Positions 47,668 to 57,716 of a stretch of 64,000 nt of DNA are shown here, piece by piece. Position 1 is the stretch's first letter. Each line of letters begins with the position of its first letter. Source of the DNA: Psychrobacter submarinus (GTDB taxonomy: Bacteria > Pseudomonadota > Gammaproteobacteria > Pseudomonadales > Moraxellaceae); the NCBI RefSeq assembly GCF_904846685.1, contig NZ_CAJHBQ010000001.1, forward strand, positions 1,054,001-1,118,000, read 5' to 3'. The notes below the pieces were generated by a model that had not been told where the DNA came from, made no database searches, and saw only the letters and a program-made list of their open reading frames with translations. Made by a program: the position numbers and the translations under genes.

Positions 47668-49077
47668 TTAGTTTGTGTCAACTATAGCAGATGGCGGCAG
47701 TGCGCGCTGCTGATCAAATAACACCTGCTCAAAAGCGGGCAACGCCGTTTTCATTAAGCTGCCCACAACCATCTGCGGCTCTGACGGCTCAAACCCCATC
47801 ATACTTTCGCGCTCTTGTATGCGTAAGCTTGCATCTTTAAAGGCAGCGGCAAAGCTGGTGTTTTTACGTAGGCTCTCCGCGAAGAACGCTTGACCAAAAT
47901 AAGTCATCTCAGCGCTATTGGTACAGCCAAATGACATCTTATCCGCTGCAGATGCGGTAATAACAACTGTGGTTGGTGAGGTCAGCTCGTCAATAAAAGA
48001 GCCTGAATAGCAAGCCGATACGATAATAACCCGCCAGCGAATACCGGCCTCGTCCAAAGCCTCGCGCAGCCACGCCGACTCTAAATTATCCATTGCTACA
48101 GGTGCGTTTGCCAATTGCAGAATATCTTCGTTACCGTGTGACGATAAGGTGAGCAGCAACACATCTTCATCGCTATTCATTTGCTCACCGATCTTTTTTA
48201 GCCCTCGTAAAATACTGGTCTTCGTCGCTATCGGCTCATCCAGCCAGCTATAGCGGTTATTAATTAAAGACAACGAGCGCCCACTTATACCAAAACGCAC
48301 ATCAAACAGCTCGCGAGCATGATTGATCTCAGAGCGAAAAACCTCTTGCCCGGCGAACCCTGCAACGCCCATAAAGTACCATTCTGTCTTACCTAAGATG
48401 CTAGCATCAATACTCGCTAAGGCGTTTTGTAGCAGCTCAGGCTGCTTATAAATAGCCGCTTCTTCTAGTATTGGCTCTACGGGTATGGGTTTGAAAATAG
48501 GCTGATCGGCGACGTTTTTTTGCCAAATAGTCAGCAGGGCCACAGCTCCTATCAGCACGATAATGCGCTCCCACCAAGGCGTTCGCAAGCGCTGCGAGAA
48601 GATCCATAACAGTGCGAGAGTTTGCCATAAAAACAGTACTAAAAATAATACCGGTAAAAACGAGTAACTCCAATCTGGTAGCCAGTTTTGAGTGCCAAAA
48701 AACTGCACTAAGCTTTGTAGTAACGCCGAGATACTATCTGCCACTAACCATAATACCGCTGGCACAAACAATAAGCTTTGATTGCCAGATCGCCGCGCTA
48801 GAATAATACCTGCTAGCAGAATAATCACCGGCCATATCAGGTAACTGACTAAGCCTTGCTCATTAAAAACGCTACCACTTTCTGCCGCTAGCCAAGAAAA
48901 AAGTACATTACTCCCAAGCGCTATTAGAGCAAAACAAGCAAACTGTACAAAGGTAGGCTTTACCCAAGAAAAAGCACGCGTAGAGCCAATCAGCATCCAA
49001 ATAGCGGCAATGATATTGGCTGCAAAATTAAGAGAGAAGCGCTGAAGGGAGACGGTTTTTAGGGACGAGAGTGACAA
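47668..49077 (-). CDS. Membrane-anchored C13 (legumain/caspase-like) cysteine peptidase
   Basis: A 469-residue protein with an N-terminal membrane domain of five to six segments (about residues 15-185) and a C-terminal peptidase C13 domain. The catalytic dyad is visible: H314 in LTLSSHGNED and C356 in IIVSACYSGSF, 42 residues apart. No ATG is well placed; translation probably starts at the TTG at 49077 with GAGG nine bases upstream. C13-like domains in bacteria are rarely studied; roles in signal-dependent proteolysis or cell death are known for distant eukaryotic relatives only. Single gene; a 174-bp MITE lies directly upstream. Confidence 0.85.
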   Translation of the reverse strand: MSLSSLKTVSLQRFSLNFAANIIAAIWMLIGSTRAFSWVKPTFVQFACFALIALGSNVLFSWLAAESGSVFNEQGLVSYLIWPVIILLAGIILARRSGNQSLLFVPAVLWLVADSISALLQSLVQFFGTQNWLPDWSYSFLPVLFLVLFLWQTLALLWIFSQRLRTPWWERIIVLIGAVALLTIWQKNVADQPIFKPIPVEPILEEAAIYKQPELLQNALASIDASILGKTEWYFMGVAGFAGQEVFRSEINHARELFDVRFGISGRSLSLINNRYSWLDEPIATKTSILRGLKKIGEQMNSDEDVLLLTLSSHGNEDILQLANAPVAMDNLESAWLREALDEAGIRWRVIIVSACYSGSFIDELTSPTTVVITASAADKMSFGCTNSAEMTYFGQAFFAESLRKNTSFAAAFKDASLRIQERESMMGFEPSEPQMVVGSLMKTALPAFEQVLFDQQRALPPSAIVDTN

Positions 49078-49180
49078 AGACTTAAACCTCTATCGAGCCA
49101 AGAAAATGAAGGCATGGTGTACTAGCAGCTAATCATTAGCAAAACCATATTAAATAAAACAGTATTGAATAAAAATATAC

Positions 49181-49354
49181 TAGGGCGTGTCCCTACTTTA
49201 AAAATGGTGATGAAAATGAGATAAATCGCAGGCAAACAAGGAAAATAGCGAAGGTAATATCAAGATATTGACCAGCTATTTGACACCGTTTGCCAAAGAT
49301 TTAGCAATTTTTAGCCCATTTAGTCATAAACGCTTGAATTAGGGACACGCCCTA
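49181..49354. mobile_element. 174-bp MITE with perfect 15-bp terminal inverted repeats
   Basis: Ends TAGGGCGTGTCCCTA at 49181-49195 and its exact complement at 49340-49354. The interior is AT-rich and has no open frame, so it cannot move by itself. The outermost TA on each side may be a target duplication, giving GGGCGTGTCCC-type ends like those I recall for IS5-family elements; the family is inference. Confidence 0.82.
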
Positions 49355-49520
49355 AATAAAAGGCAAGCAAGACCATAGTAAGCAAAATCAAAAGTAAGCA
49401 AAATCAAAATCTATTCGTTTTGCCCGTTAAACTAAAACAATTGTAACGGATTGTCGCTTCAGGCGATAAGGCTGATTTGTAAAACCGCTATACAATAAGT
49501 CGCTGCTCCGATTTATACCT

Positions 49521-49550
49521 AAAAAAAGGAGACCTATTACTAGATCTCCT
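49521..49550 (-). terminator. Terminator of htpG
   Basis: AGGAGATCT / AGGTCTCCT form a 9-bp stem with one G-U pair and a 6-nt loop on the minus strand, followed by seven T, 37 bp past the htpG stop. Confidence 0.75.
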
Positions 49551-49586
49551 CTGTAGCTTAACACTATAGATTCAAGCAATCTTATA

Positions 49587-51536
49587 CTAGCGCATTAATA
49601 ACTCATTAACGCGTTTGAGATAAGCGGCTGGATCATCGAGTTGGCCACCATCTGCCAGCAGCGCTTGATCAAAGATCACTTGAGCCAGGTCGTCGAACTG
49701 CTCGCTGGACTCTAACTTTTTAATCAGCGGATGCTCTGGGTTGACCTCCAAGATAGGCTGCGTCTCTGGCACTTCTTGACCCATTTGCTTGAGCATCTGA
49801 ATCATCTGCGGTGACAGCTCACCCTCTGCAGTAACGAGTATCGCAGGACTATCGACTAAGCGGTTCGATACGCGTACGTCTTTAGCGCGTGTATCTAGAG
49901 CGGTCTTTAGCTTTTCAACCACAGGCTTCATAGACTCTTGCGCCTTTTCAGCTTCCGCCTTTTCTTCCTCGTCCTGCAAGTCGCCTAAGTCCACCGCGCC
50001 TTTCGCGATATTTTGTAGTGGGGTCTCATCGAATGAGGTTAAGAAGTTCATCGCCCACTCATCAACACGGCTAGTCATCAAGATGACCTCGATGCCTTTT
50101 TTCTTAAATAGTTCAAGCTGCGGGCTGTTTTTGGCCGCTGCAAGATTGTCCGCAGTGAGATAGTAGATGGCTTTTTGACCCTCAATCATGCGGCTTTTGT
50201 AGTCTTCAAAGCTAGTCTCGACTTTGTCATTAGTGCTAGTAGCATAACGCAGCAGCTTAGCGATACGCTCTTGGTTACCCATGTCCTCGCCAAGACCTTC
50301 TTTGATGACATCGCCAAACTCGCTATAAAACTGCGCGAATTTATCTTGCTTGTCGCTGTCTTCACTATTGGCTAGGCTTGCCAGCATAGTCAAGATACGG
50401 CGCGCATTACCATCACGGATGGATTTGACATCGCGCGACTCTTGCAATAACTCTCGGCTGACATTGAGTGGCAAATCAGCTGAATCAATCACGCCTTTGA
50501 CAAAGCGTAGATACATAGGCAGTAGTTGCTCGGCGTCATCCATGATAAATACACGTTTGACATACAGCTTAAGCCCATGCTGCTGCTCGCGTGTGTACAA
50601 ATCCATTGGCGCTTTTTTGGGTACATATAATAGCTGAGTGTACTGTACGCGGCCTTCCACGCGGTTATGCGTCCACGTCAGCGGCTCATCCATGTCGTAG
50701 CTGATGTTTTTATAAAAATCGACATACTCTTCATCTTCGATCTCGGATGCTGAGCGTGTCCATAGCGCACTGGCTTTATTGATAGTTTCCCACTCATCGG
50801 TGAGTACCATCTCGCCGCCCGCAGGCGTATCACTGTCGTCGTTCTCATCTTCAACATTTTCTTGCCAGACTTCTTTACGCATCTGAATCGGCAGGCTGAT
50901 ATGGTCTGAGTATTTATTGACTAAGCGCTTAATCTTAGCACGGTCGAGGTAGTTATCCTCGCCTTCGGTGTATTCTTCTTTTAGGTGCAAGGTGATGGAT
51001 GTGCCGCGAGTTTCTTTGGTGATCGTCTCAACCGTGAAGCTACCGCTGCCATCAGATATCCAGCGTACGCCTTGCTCCGCAGGCTCACCAGCTTTACGCG
51101 ACTCAACCGTAATGGTGTCGGCCACGATAAACCCAGAGTAAAAGCCAACACCGAACTGACCAATTAATTGACCGTCTTGCTTTTGTGATTCAGATAATTT
51201 ATCCAAGAAGGCTTTGGTGCCAGACTTGGCAATAGTACCTAGATTTTCGATAGCATCGGCTTCATTCATGCCGATACCGTTATCGATAAAGGTGATGGTT
51301 TTGGCATCACTATCAACGGCAATACGGATTTTTAACTCGCCGTCATCTTCATATAAGCTGTCATCATTAGTCGCTTCAAAGCGCAATTTGTCACAAGCAT
51401 CAGAGGCGTTTGAAACCAGCTCACGGACAAAGATATCGGCATTAGAGTACAAGGAGTGCGTCACTAGATGTAGCAACTGCGCCACTTCCGCCTCAAAACT
51501 ATGTTTTTTTAATTCTGGGTTATTGTTTTCACTCAT
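49587..51536 (-). CDS. htpG: Chaperone HtpG (Hsp90)
   Basis: ATP-dependent bacterial Hsp90 that remodels client proteins. I chose the ATG at 51536 with AAGGAG seven bases upstream (product [18 protein letters not shown]); an open frame extends 16 codons further. The 649-residue protein has the N-terminal GHKL ATPase fold ([50 protein letters not shown]), a middle domain ([17 protein letters not shown]) and a C-terminal dimerisation domain. An acidic insert ([11 protein letters not shown]) lies near residue 235. Secure. Confidence 0.97.
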   Translation of the reverse strand: MSENNNPELKKHSFEAEVAQLLHLVTHSLYSNADIFVRELVSNASDACDKLRFEATNDDSLYEDDGELKIRIAVDSDAKTITFIDNGIGMNEADAIENLGTIAKSGTKAFLDKLSESQKQDGQLIGQFGVGFYSGFIVADTITVESRKAGEPAEQGVRWISDGSGSFTVETITKETRGTSITLHLKEEYTEGEDNYLDRAKIKRLVNKYSDHISLPIQMRKEVWQENVEDENDDSDTPAGGEMVLTDEWETINKASALWTRSASEIEDEEYVDFYKNISYDMDEPLTWTHNRVEGRVQYTQLLYVPKKAPMDLYTREQQHGLKLYVKRVFIMDDAEQLLPMYLRFVKGVIDSADLPLNVSRELLQESRDVKSIRDGNARRILTMLASLANSEDSDKQDKFAQFYSEFGDVIKEGLGEDMGNQERIAKLLRYATSTNDKVETSFEDYKSRMIEGQKAIYYLTADNLAAAKNSPQLELFKKKGIEVILMTSRVDEWAMNFLTSFDETPLQNIAKGAVDLGDLQDEEEKAEAEKAQESMKPVVEKLKTALDTRAKDVRVSNRLVDSPAILVTAEGELSPQMIQMLKQMGQEVPETQPILEVNPEHPLIKKLESSEQFDDLAQVIFDQALLADGGQLDDPAAYLKRVNELLMR

Positions 51537-51689
51537 AAAGAACTCCTTCATTGGAAAGTTGAGATTAACGTAAAACAGTAGCACTAACTGAGCGTCTCAA
51601 ACTAAGAGTCTCAATTAGTGCTAGGCTGTTTATACTAATAGGGTCGCGGTCAAATATTTCAAGTTTAAAAGCCCTATAAAAAGTTAAAC

Positions 51690-51719
51690 AAAAAAACCGC
51701 TTAAGTTTCCTTAAGCGGT
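51690..51719 (-). terminator. Terminator of katA
   Basis: A perfect 10-bp stem (ACCGCTTAAG / CTTAAGCGGT) with a 4-nt loop and seven T on the minus strand. It lies beyond the palindromic element, so the katA transcript would contain that element. Confidence 0.8.
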
Positions 51720-51728
51720 ATCGTGACG

Positions 51729-51865
51729 TATAGTCGATACACTCTAAAAATGTCATAGCGCTACTGGGATGAATTTTGCGCAGCCTCTGGGAACGCAGCA
51801 CGCAAGTAAAATTTATACCAGTAGCGCGTTTAAATCCATAACAGTTTTACATTCAGCTAACTATA
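51729..51865 (-). repeat. TATAGTC palindromic element, copy 4 (3' of katA)
   Basis: A 137-bp element from TATAGTC to AACTATA. The core hairpin at 51758-51827 has perfectly pairing arms GCGCTACTGG and CCAGTAGCGC. GCGCAGCCTCTG and CAGCACGCAAG in the centre match copies 1-3. Same orientation as copy 2. Lies between the katA stop and its terminator. Confidence 0.82.
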
Positions 51866-51897
51866 CTACATGTTTTATGTCAGAATCGAATGATAAG

Positions 51898-53451
51898 TTA
51901 CAAACAGCTCGGCAAGTCACGAGCCGGATCGCTATCGCGAGCGGCCATCGCATCTTCGACGCTCAAGCCTAGCGCTTTGGCCACGCCTTCACCGTAAGCC
52001 GGCTCACACCAGTGACAGTTACGGATATGACAATACTTAATAAAGTCTAGCGCATCGCCCATCGCTCTTGCCGTATTATCAAACAGAGCCTGCTTTTGCT
52101 CATCATTCATCAAGTTAAACAGCGCACGCGGCTGGTTAAAGTAGTCATTATCATCTTCACGGAAGTCGTAATTCTCAGCGTAGCCATCGATCTTTAGTGG
52201 CGGCTCAGCATACTGCGGCTGCTCTTGCCACTGCTCAAAGCTGTTTGGCGTATAGTGCGGACGACCGCCATAGTTGTCATCGACGCGCATGAGACCATCA
52301 CGGTGATTGCTATGCACAGGGCAAGTCGCTTTATTGACTGGTATCTGCTTGTGGTTGACGCCAACGCGGTAACGCTGGGCATCAGCGTAGCTAAACAGAC
52401 GTGCTTGGAGCATGCGATCTGGAGAGGCGCTGATACCAGGCACAAGATTATTCGGAGCAAACGCCGCTTGCTCAACATCGAGATGGTAGTTTTCAGCGTT
52501 TCTGTTAAGCTCAAACTCGCCAACTTCGATTAGTGGATAGTCGCCTTTTGGCCAGACTTTGGTCAAATCAAAAGGATGATACGGTACATTATCGGCCTCT
52601 GTTTCTGGCATGATTTGCACGTACATTTTCCACTTTGGAAAGTCGCCATTATCGATAGCATTGAGCAGATCTTCTTGATGGCTTTCACGATTGCTTGCGA
52701 TGATATCAGCGGCCTCTTGATCGGTTAAGTTTTTGATACCTTGCTGAGTGACAAAGTGAAACTTGACCCAAAAACGCTCATTATCACTATTGATAAAGCT
52801 ATAAGTGTGCGAGCCAAAACCATGCATATGTCTATACGAGGCGGGAATACCACGCTCGCTCATGGTGATGGTCACTTGATGCAAAGACTCTGGCAGTAGT
52901 GTCCAAAAGTCCCAGTTATTGGTCGCTGAACGCATATTAGTACGCGGATCTCGTTTTACCGCTTTATTCAGATCAGGGAACTTACGCGGATCACGGACGA
53001 AGAATACTGGCGTATTATTACCAACTAAGTCCCAGATACCTTGTTCCGTATAGAACTTTAAGGCAAAACCGCGAATATCGCGCTCCGCGTCAGCTGCACC
53101 GCGCTCGCCTGCGACGGTACTAAAGCGCGCAAACATCTGAGTCTGTTTACCGACTTCATCAAAGATTCCAGCGCGTGTATATCGAGTGATGTCATTGGTC
53201 ACAGTAAAGGTACCAAACGCGCCCGAACCTTTGGCGTGCATACGGCGCTCAGGGATAATCTCACGGTTGAGATCAGCAAGCTTTTCGTTCAGCCACAAGT
53301 CTTCTGCTAGTAGTGGACCACGCTTGCCAGCGGTTTTGCTATTTTCGTTATCAACAACAGGCGCACCATTGCTCATCGTCAGCGGCGTTGCACTATAAGG
53401 GCATTTCTTGTCATTCATATTATCACTCATCGGGTTGTTCTTAATGGTCAA
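51898..53451 (-). CDS. katA: Monofunctional haem catalase
   Basis: Cytoplasmic enzyme that disproportionates hydrogen peroxide. The 517-residue protein carries the catalytic His ([11 protein letters not shown]72), the Asn/Arg region [11 protein letters not shown] near 150, [12 protein letters not shown], and the proximal haem ligand Tyr in [12 protein letters not shown] near 355, then [15 protein letters not shown]. It is a clade 3 small-subunit type by length. The start is uncertain: ATGs at 53451, 53430 and 53418 are in frame and none has a strong ribosome-binding site. No OxyR site could be defined. Confidence 0.95.
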   Translation of the reverse strand: MTIKNNPMSDNMNDKKCPYSATPLTMSNGAPVVDNENSKTAGKRGPLLAEDLWLNEKLADLNREIIPERRMHAKGSGAFGTFTVTNDITRYTRAGIFDEVGKQTQMFARFSTVAGERGAADAERDIRGFALKFYTEQGIWDLVGNNTPVFFVRDPRKFPDLNKAVKRDPRTNMRSATNNWDFWTLLPESLHQVTITMSERGIPASYRHMHGFGSHTYSFINSDNERFWVKFHFVTQQGIKNLTDQEAADIIASNRESHQEDLLNAIDNGDFPKWKMYVQIMPETEADNVPYHPFDLTKVWPKGDYPLIEVGEFELNRNAENYHLDVEQAAFAPNNLVPGISASPDRMLQARLFSYADAQRYRVGVNHKQIPVNKATCPVHSNHRDGLMRVDDNYGGRPHYTPNSFEQWQEQPQYAEPPLKIDGYAENYDFREDDNDYFNQPRALFNLMNDEQKQALFDNTARAMGDALDFIKYCHIRNCHWCEPAYGEGVAKALGLSVEDAMAARDSDPARDLPSCL

Positions 53452-53647
53452 TTAAATAAATAGTTAGTCGAAGTATAAGCGCTCTTACGATTTCCCATGC
53501 TTGCTTAAGATCTCGTTGCTAGTGCCTATTACACCTGAACTATTGTCATTTGTATAATAAATTAATTGCATCTTTTAGTTTTGTTTTAATAATCATCACA
53601 TGAGATCGTTTGCTAATGAGTATCAACACTCATTTACTTTATCGCAC

Positions 53648-53677
53648 AAAAAAAGGACAGCGTAGCAGCCGTCCTTT
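53648..53677 (-). terminator. Terminator of the acyl-CoA thioesterase gene
   Basis: AAAGGAC / GTCCTTT stem (7 bp, possibly extended inward by weaker pairs) with a 12-nt loop, followed by seven T on the minus strand, about 54 bp past the stop. Confidence 0.75.
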
Positions 53678-53730
53678 AAGGTATTAATAGAGTAAAAATA
53701 AGAGCGAAAAATAGTAGCTCATTTGCTAAA

Positions 53731-54546
53731 TTAGCTGGGCATCGGACGAATGGTCAGAATTTGCTCGCTACGCCCAAACGGGCCGTGCACATCATGCAGC
53801 ACCGCGCTCGTCAAGCCAATACCATCGCTGCCATACTGTTGTACCGCTTCAATCCCAAGCCACTGTCCTTTTGGCGCTCGGTGCATATGGATTTGCAAGT
53901 CAGTATTAGGGAACATCCACTCAAGCTTTGTCAGCCCAAGACCCAGTCTTTGTACCACGCCATTCGCCGTATCGACCATCCCTAATAGCTTCACTAGATC
54001 GCTGGTCGCCTCGCCTTCGATCATGTCCACGTCATTACTGATCCACACCATACCTTTTCCAGAACGGCGATCTTCTTCGGCAACTAAATGAATAGATTCA
54101 ATAAACCCACCCGGCCATTGTTTCATGCCTTCCCAAACTGGCAGTGCTTCGGGTTGATGCTTGGCAGGCGTATCCTCAAGACCTGCGATCTCGCTAGTGT
54201 CTTGGGTCATCAGTCGCCAAGCGCGCGCAATAATACAGTCGCGGCCACGACTAGTCATCACCGCTTCGATAAGCTCAATGGTTCTGCCAGGTCGAATACA
54301 GCGTGTGGTAATGGTAAAGTCGCTCAGCGGAATCAATCCCAAAATATCAAGACTAATACGGGCAATACGCATATTGTCTTGCGGCGCGAACTGGCTGAGC
54401 TCGTATGTGAGCAGCCCTGTCGCTGGCGCCATATGCTGCTCATGCTCGTTCCAAGCGCCTTGAACATTGCTGGTAGGCTGATAATAAGCGATACAACTGC
54501 CATCGGGCTGCTGCTCGCGTTTGCTAAACTGATAATACGCTAACAT
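53731..54546 (-). CDS. Acyl-CoA thioesterase-like (double hotdog) protein
   Basis: A 271-residue protein of the thioesterase-like superfamily (4HBT_3/TesB-type double hotdog fold). N-terminal half: WNEHEQHMAPATGLLTYEL and DILGLIPLSDFTITTRCIRPGRTIELIEA; C-terminal half: WISNDVDMIEGEATSDLVKLLGMVDTANG and WLGIEAVQQYGSDGIGLTSAVLHD with the hotdog-type Asp/Gly turn. Acyl-CoA hydrolysis is likely; the substrate is unknown. Single gene. Confidence 0.82.
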   Translation of the reverse strand: MLAYYQFSKREQQPDGSCIAYYQPTSNVQGAWNEHEQHMAPATGLLTYELSQFAPQDNMRIARISLDILGLIPLSDFTITTRCIRPGRTIELIEAVMTSRGRDCIIARAWRLMTQDTSEIAGLEDTPAKHQPEALPVWEGMKQWPGGFIESIHLVAEEDRRSGKGMVWISNDVDMIEGEATSDLVKLLGMVDTANGVVQRLGLGLTKLEWMFPNTDLQIHMHRAPKGQWLGIEAVQQYGSDGIGLTSAVLHDVHGPFGRSEQILTIRPMPS

Positions 54547-54658
54547 AGTAGTCCTATATTTTTATGTGCATTTATATTTTTATCTGCAATTTGTTTGGCG
54601 ATTACGGCACCTGTATTTTAGTGCCTATCACAGTACCCTTAATGCCTATGACAGTGCC

Positions 54659-54904
54659 TTATTGACTAAGCTGTTGTTTTCTTAACTTGAGAAGCCTACG
54701 ACTTTTGAGAGTAAAGAAGAGCAAAACAATCATAACAGCGACAAGTACCCCATAAAAAACGCTGTACTCTTTTATAAAATGCATTAGGTCTAAGAAGAGT
54801 ATTATGACCAATACGCCAATGACAAACATATTGATATTTAATTGTTTGTCAATCTCCTTAAGACTCGCCTCTGCTAGTACGAATCTTTTTCTCTGCTTTT
54901 TCAT
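54659..54904 (-). CDS. Small two-segment membrane protein
   Basis: An 81-residue protein with a basic N-terminus (KKQRKRFVLAEASLKEIDKQ), hydrophobic segments at about 26-42 and 48-66, and a basic C-terminus (KSRRLLKLRKQQ). Placed 30 bp after ispH on the same strand, so probably in its transcript. No family known. Confidence 0.6.
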   Translation of the reverse strand: MKKQRKRFVLAEASLKEIDKQLNINMFVIGVLVIILFLDLMHFIKEYSVFYGVLVAVMIVLLFFTLKSRRLLKLRKQQLSQ

Positions 54905-54934
54905 CTTACTTTACCTATGATAGATAGTTCTACG

Positions 54935-55891
54935 CTACTTGCCCACTTCAGTCACCGGAATACGTAGCGCTTTTGGCAGACTAAAGGTAACATTCTCTTC
55001 AATTCCAGAGAGCTCATCAGGCTGTTTGCCGCCCCAGTCCTGTAGTTGTTGCAGCACTTCTTGGATGAGAACCTCAGGGGCTGATGCGCCCGCTGTGACC
55101 CCTACGGCCTCCACACCATCAAACCAAGATTGCTGGATCTCGCTAGCATTATCAATGAGATAGGCCTTACAGTTCATGCGCTCGGCAAGCTCACGCAAGC
55201 GATTGGAGTTTGATGAGTTTGGCGAGCCGACGACTAATACCACCTCACAACGACCTGCCAAGTCTTTGACCGCGTCTTGACGGTTTTGGGTGGCATAGCA
55301 GATATCGTCTTTTCGCGGCCCTTGGATGCTTGGGAATTTACTACGAAGTGCGTCTATCACTCTAGCCGTATCGTCCATCGACAGAGTCGTTTGGGTAACA
55401 AAGGCTAAGCGCTCAGCGTCTCTTACTGACAGTTTAGCGACATCTTCTTCGTTTTCTACTAGATGGATATGCCCGCCATGTCCTCGATTAAAACGGCCCA
55501 TCGTACCCTCAACTTCTGGGTGGCCGGCATGCCCAATCAGTACCGCATCCATGCCTTCGTGGGCGAACTTTGCCACCTCAATATGTACTTTTGTCACTAG
55601 CGGACAGGTAGCATCAAACACGGTGAGATCGCGGCGATTGGCTTCATCTTCGACCGCTTTTGACACTCCGTGCGCCGAAAATATCACAATAGCGCCATCT
55701 GGCACCTCGGTCAGCTCTTCGACAAATACCGCGCCGCGATTGGCAAGATCTGAGACCACAAACTTATTATGCACCACCTCATGGCGCACATAAATGGGCG
55801 GCTCAAAACGAGTCAGCGCTTCGTTGACAATCGCAATGGCGCGATCCACGCCAGCACAAAACCCGCGTGGATTGGCAAGATAAATTTGCAT
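54935..55891 (-). CDS. ispH: 4-hydroxy-3-methylbut-2-enyl diphosphate reductase IspH
   Basis: Last step of the MEP isoprenoid pathway, making IPP and DMAPP. I prefer the ATG at 55891 (product [15 protein letters not shown]) over the ATG 15 bases earlier. The 318-residue iron-sulfur enzyme has the three cluster cysteines by motif (C12 in [29 protein letters not shown]) and the family motifs TQTTLSMDD and [10 protein letters not shown] small membrane protein gene follows closely. Gene shape matches the lytB family exactly. Secure. Confidence 0.96.
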   Translation of the reverse strand: MQIYLANPRGFCAGVDRAIAIVNEALTRFEPPIYVRHEVVHNKFVVSDLANRGAVFVEELTEVPDGAIVIFSAHGVSKAVEDEANRRDLTVFDATCPLVTKVHIEVAKFAHEGMDAVLIGHAGHPEVEGTMGRFNRGHGGHIHLVENEEDVAKLSVRDAERLAFVTQTTLSMDDTARVIDALRSKFPSIQGPRKDDICYATQNRQDAVKDLAGRCEVVLVVGSPNSSNSNRLRELAERMNCKAYLIDNASEIQQSWFDGVEAVGVTAGASAPEVLIQEVLQQLQDWGGKQPDELSGIEENVTFSLPKALRIPVTEVGK

Positions 55892-56223
55892 AAGACAGCC
55901 TATCATTAGATAATTTGGAATCAGTGGTTTAGCACTTCATATTTAGAACAGTGCTCAAAAACGAATACTTACAAAAGGGTACTTAAAAAACGAGCTATTA
56001 CACTTAAATGATTACTCATCAGCATTTAAAAGAATCAATGCTGAAAAATTCAGTACTTAAAGCAGTTATCTGGGCACAAATGCATAGATTCAACGCCCTC
56101 GCCCCTACTTTATCATAATATATTCTCATTACGCTTTAAAATGCTATCGCATCAGTATTATAATTGCCGGCACTATCAGCGACTTTATTAAAAAACACTT
56201 ATCATCACTTTATTGGGAGACTT
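55892..56223. other. Divergent spacer between ispH and gmk
   Basis: About 330 bp of AT-rich DNA carrying promoters for both genes. No gene and no hairpin with a T run was noticed. GGGAG seven bases before 56224 fixes the gmk start. Confidence 0.4.
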
Positions 56224-56850
56224 ATGACGGGCTCATTGTTTATCATTACCGCGGCCTCTGGTACGGGTAAGACCTCTTTGGTCAAGCAGCTACTGGCGAC
56301 CACTAATGACTTGACTGTCAGCATCTCTCACACCACTCGTGCGCCTCGTCCCGGTGAGATTGATGGTCATCACTATCATTTTATCGACAAAGAGGTATTT
56401 GTTTCTGCTATTGGCGAAGGCAAGTTTTTAGAGCACGCTGAGGTCTTTGGCAACTACTATGGTACTGCAGAAGCTAGCGTGCGCGCGCAGCTAGAGGCAG
56501 GTATCGACGTCATTTTGGAGATTGATTGGCAAGGGGCGCTGCAGGTCAAAAAGATATTTACTGATGCCACTATGATTTTTATCTTGCCGCCTAGCCTCTC
56601 AACGTTGCGCCAGCGCTTAGCCGGCCGAGCCCAAGACAGCGCCGAGGTAATCGAGCAGCGTCTGGCCGGCGCCGTCACTGAAATGGCGCAATACGTGCAT
56701 TTTGACTATGTGATTATTAATGATAACTTCGAGGTGGCACTGACTGAACTTAAAGCCATCATCGTCGCTGACCGACAAACGCTTTCTCGTCAGCAGCGTC
56801 ATCATCGCCGTATTATCGACGCTTTACTGGCGAATGAGAGCGAAGAATAG
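56224..56850 (+). CDS. gmk: Guanylate kinase
   Basis: Converts GMP to GDP with ATP. I chose the ATG at 56224, preceded by GGGAG, although an open frame extends 20 codons upstream. The 208-residue protein has Walker [10 protein letters not shown] near residue 9, [13 protein letters not shown] and GHHYHFI in the GMP-binding domain, and [15 protein letters not shown]. It is followed, after a 305-bp gap with a promoter, by rpoZ and spoT, the common gmk-rpoZ-spoT cluster that places guanine nucleotide and ppGpp genes together. Confidence 0.96.
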   Translation: MTGSLFIITAASGTGKTSLVKQLLATTNDLTVSISHTTRAPRPGEIDGHHYHFIDKEVFVSAIGEGKFLEHAEVFGNYYGTAEASVRAQLEAGIDVILEIDWQGALQVKKIFTDATMIFILPPSLSTLRQRLAGRAQDSAEVIEQRLAGAVTEMAQYVHFDYVIINDNFEVALTELKAIIVADRQTLSRQQRHHRRIIDALLANESEE

Positions 56851-57155
56851 CTTTAGATTCAGTTTTGAGTAGCGCTCAAATGCTCATAGTCTAAATACAG
56901 TCTAAATACAGTCTAAGTATCGGTGGCTTGAGCGTTACTCATTCAAGGGTTATTAAAGTGCTAATAGCGACTTTGGGGCTTGAGTAATCAAGTACAAAAG
57001 CCATGACGCGACTGGCGAAAAAATGCTATAATAGCCAGTTATTCCCCCTATATCTTTCTATATTTTTGCTCCCATACATTAGCAGGCACCCTATTGGTGT
57101 ATCATTTATCACCTCCACACTACCTGCTAATCCTAAATCACTGAGGTAATGAACT
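56851..57155. other. Spacer between gmk and rpoZ
   Basis: A 305-bp stretch carrying short direct repeats (CAGTCTAAATA twice near 56897-56920) and the rpoZ promoter at 57003-57032. No gene seen. Confidence 0.4.
57003..57032 (+). promoter_or_regulatory. Predicted extended -10 promoter for rpoZ
   Basis: A perfect TATAAT at 57027-57032 is preceded by TGC, giving an extended -10. An ATGACG at 57003-57008, 18 bp upstream, may be a weak -35. The leader would be about 115 bases. Confidence 0.6.
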
Positions 57156-57416
57156 ATGGCACGTGTCACGATTGAAGATTGCTTAGAGAATGTAGACAAC
57201 CGTTTTGAGCTGGTACTTGTCGCTAGCAAACGCGCTCGCCAACTGGCAAAAGGTATTGCTGAGCCACTTGTTGAAGTTGACAATGACAAGCCAACAGTTT
57301 TAGCATTGCGCGAAATTGCTGATGGTAAAATCACCCGCGATATCCTAAACCAGCCTGAGCATAGTTTTGCAACGAGCTCATTGGACTTAGCGCTATCAGG
57401 TGATCATAGCTTTTAA
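57156..57416 (+). CDS. rpoZ: RNA polymerase omega subunit
   Basis: Small subunit that helps assemble RNA polymerase and forms part of a ppGpp site. The 86-residue product begins [19 protein letters not shown] with [14 protein letters not shown], the omega hallmark, and has the C-terminal [16 protein letters not shown] lies upstream of the ATG. A terminator at 57475-57502 follows, so spoT probably has its own promoter. Confidence 0.97.
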   Translation: MARVTIEDCLENVDNRFELVLVASKRARQLAKGIAEPLVEVDNDKPTVLALREIADGKITRDILNQPEHSFATSSLDLALSGDHSF

Positions 57417-57474
57417 AGATAGCTTCTAAAGAAAGATAGCTTAAATAGCTACTGATGCACTCAAGTAGCGCGAT

Positions 57475-57502
57475 AAAACCACAGTTCTAAGCTGTGGTTT
57501 TT
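57475..57502 (+). terminator. Terminator of rpoZ
   Basis: A perfect 10-bp stem (AAAACCACAG / CTGTGGTTTT) with a 7-nt loop and a short T run, 58 bp after the stop. Confidence 0.75.
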
Positions 57503-57716
57503 ATGATTTAAAAAACTGTTTTTTGCTATTTACAGACTGAGTGTGCTTAGTAGTTGACATTGTAGGCTATTTACGATTAATTAGAGAGTGAAAACCAAAC
57601 TCGTATTAGAGTCTATTTTATTTACTTTTGGCTTGTTTTTTTAAATAATAGCCGCTAAATCCATTGCCAAGTTATAGGCGCCTCATAGTAGGCGCTCAGT
57701 CATAGGATAATCTTAT
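57503..57716. other. Spacer before spoT
   Basis: About 210 bp of AT-rich DNA between the rpoZ terminator and spoT, presumably carrying the spoT promoter. No clear hexamers and no gene. Confidence 0.35.

Larger units (their letters stand above)
49078..49586. other. Spacer between the C13 peptidase gene and htpG
   Basis: About 510 bp without a gene. It contains the MITE at 49181-49354, two nearly identical AAGCAAAATCAAAA tracts near 49380-49410, and the htpG terminator at 49521-49550. The peptidase promoter must lie between 49078 and the MITE or within it. Confidence 0.5.

Noticed and set aside
51898-53451. Plus-strand frames over katA
   Set aside because: Short, no family resemblance, and the opposite strand encodes a complete catalase.
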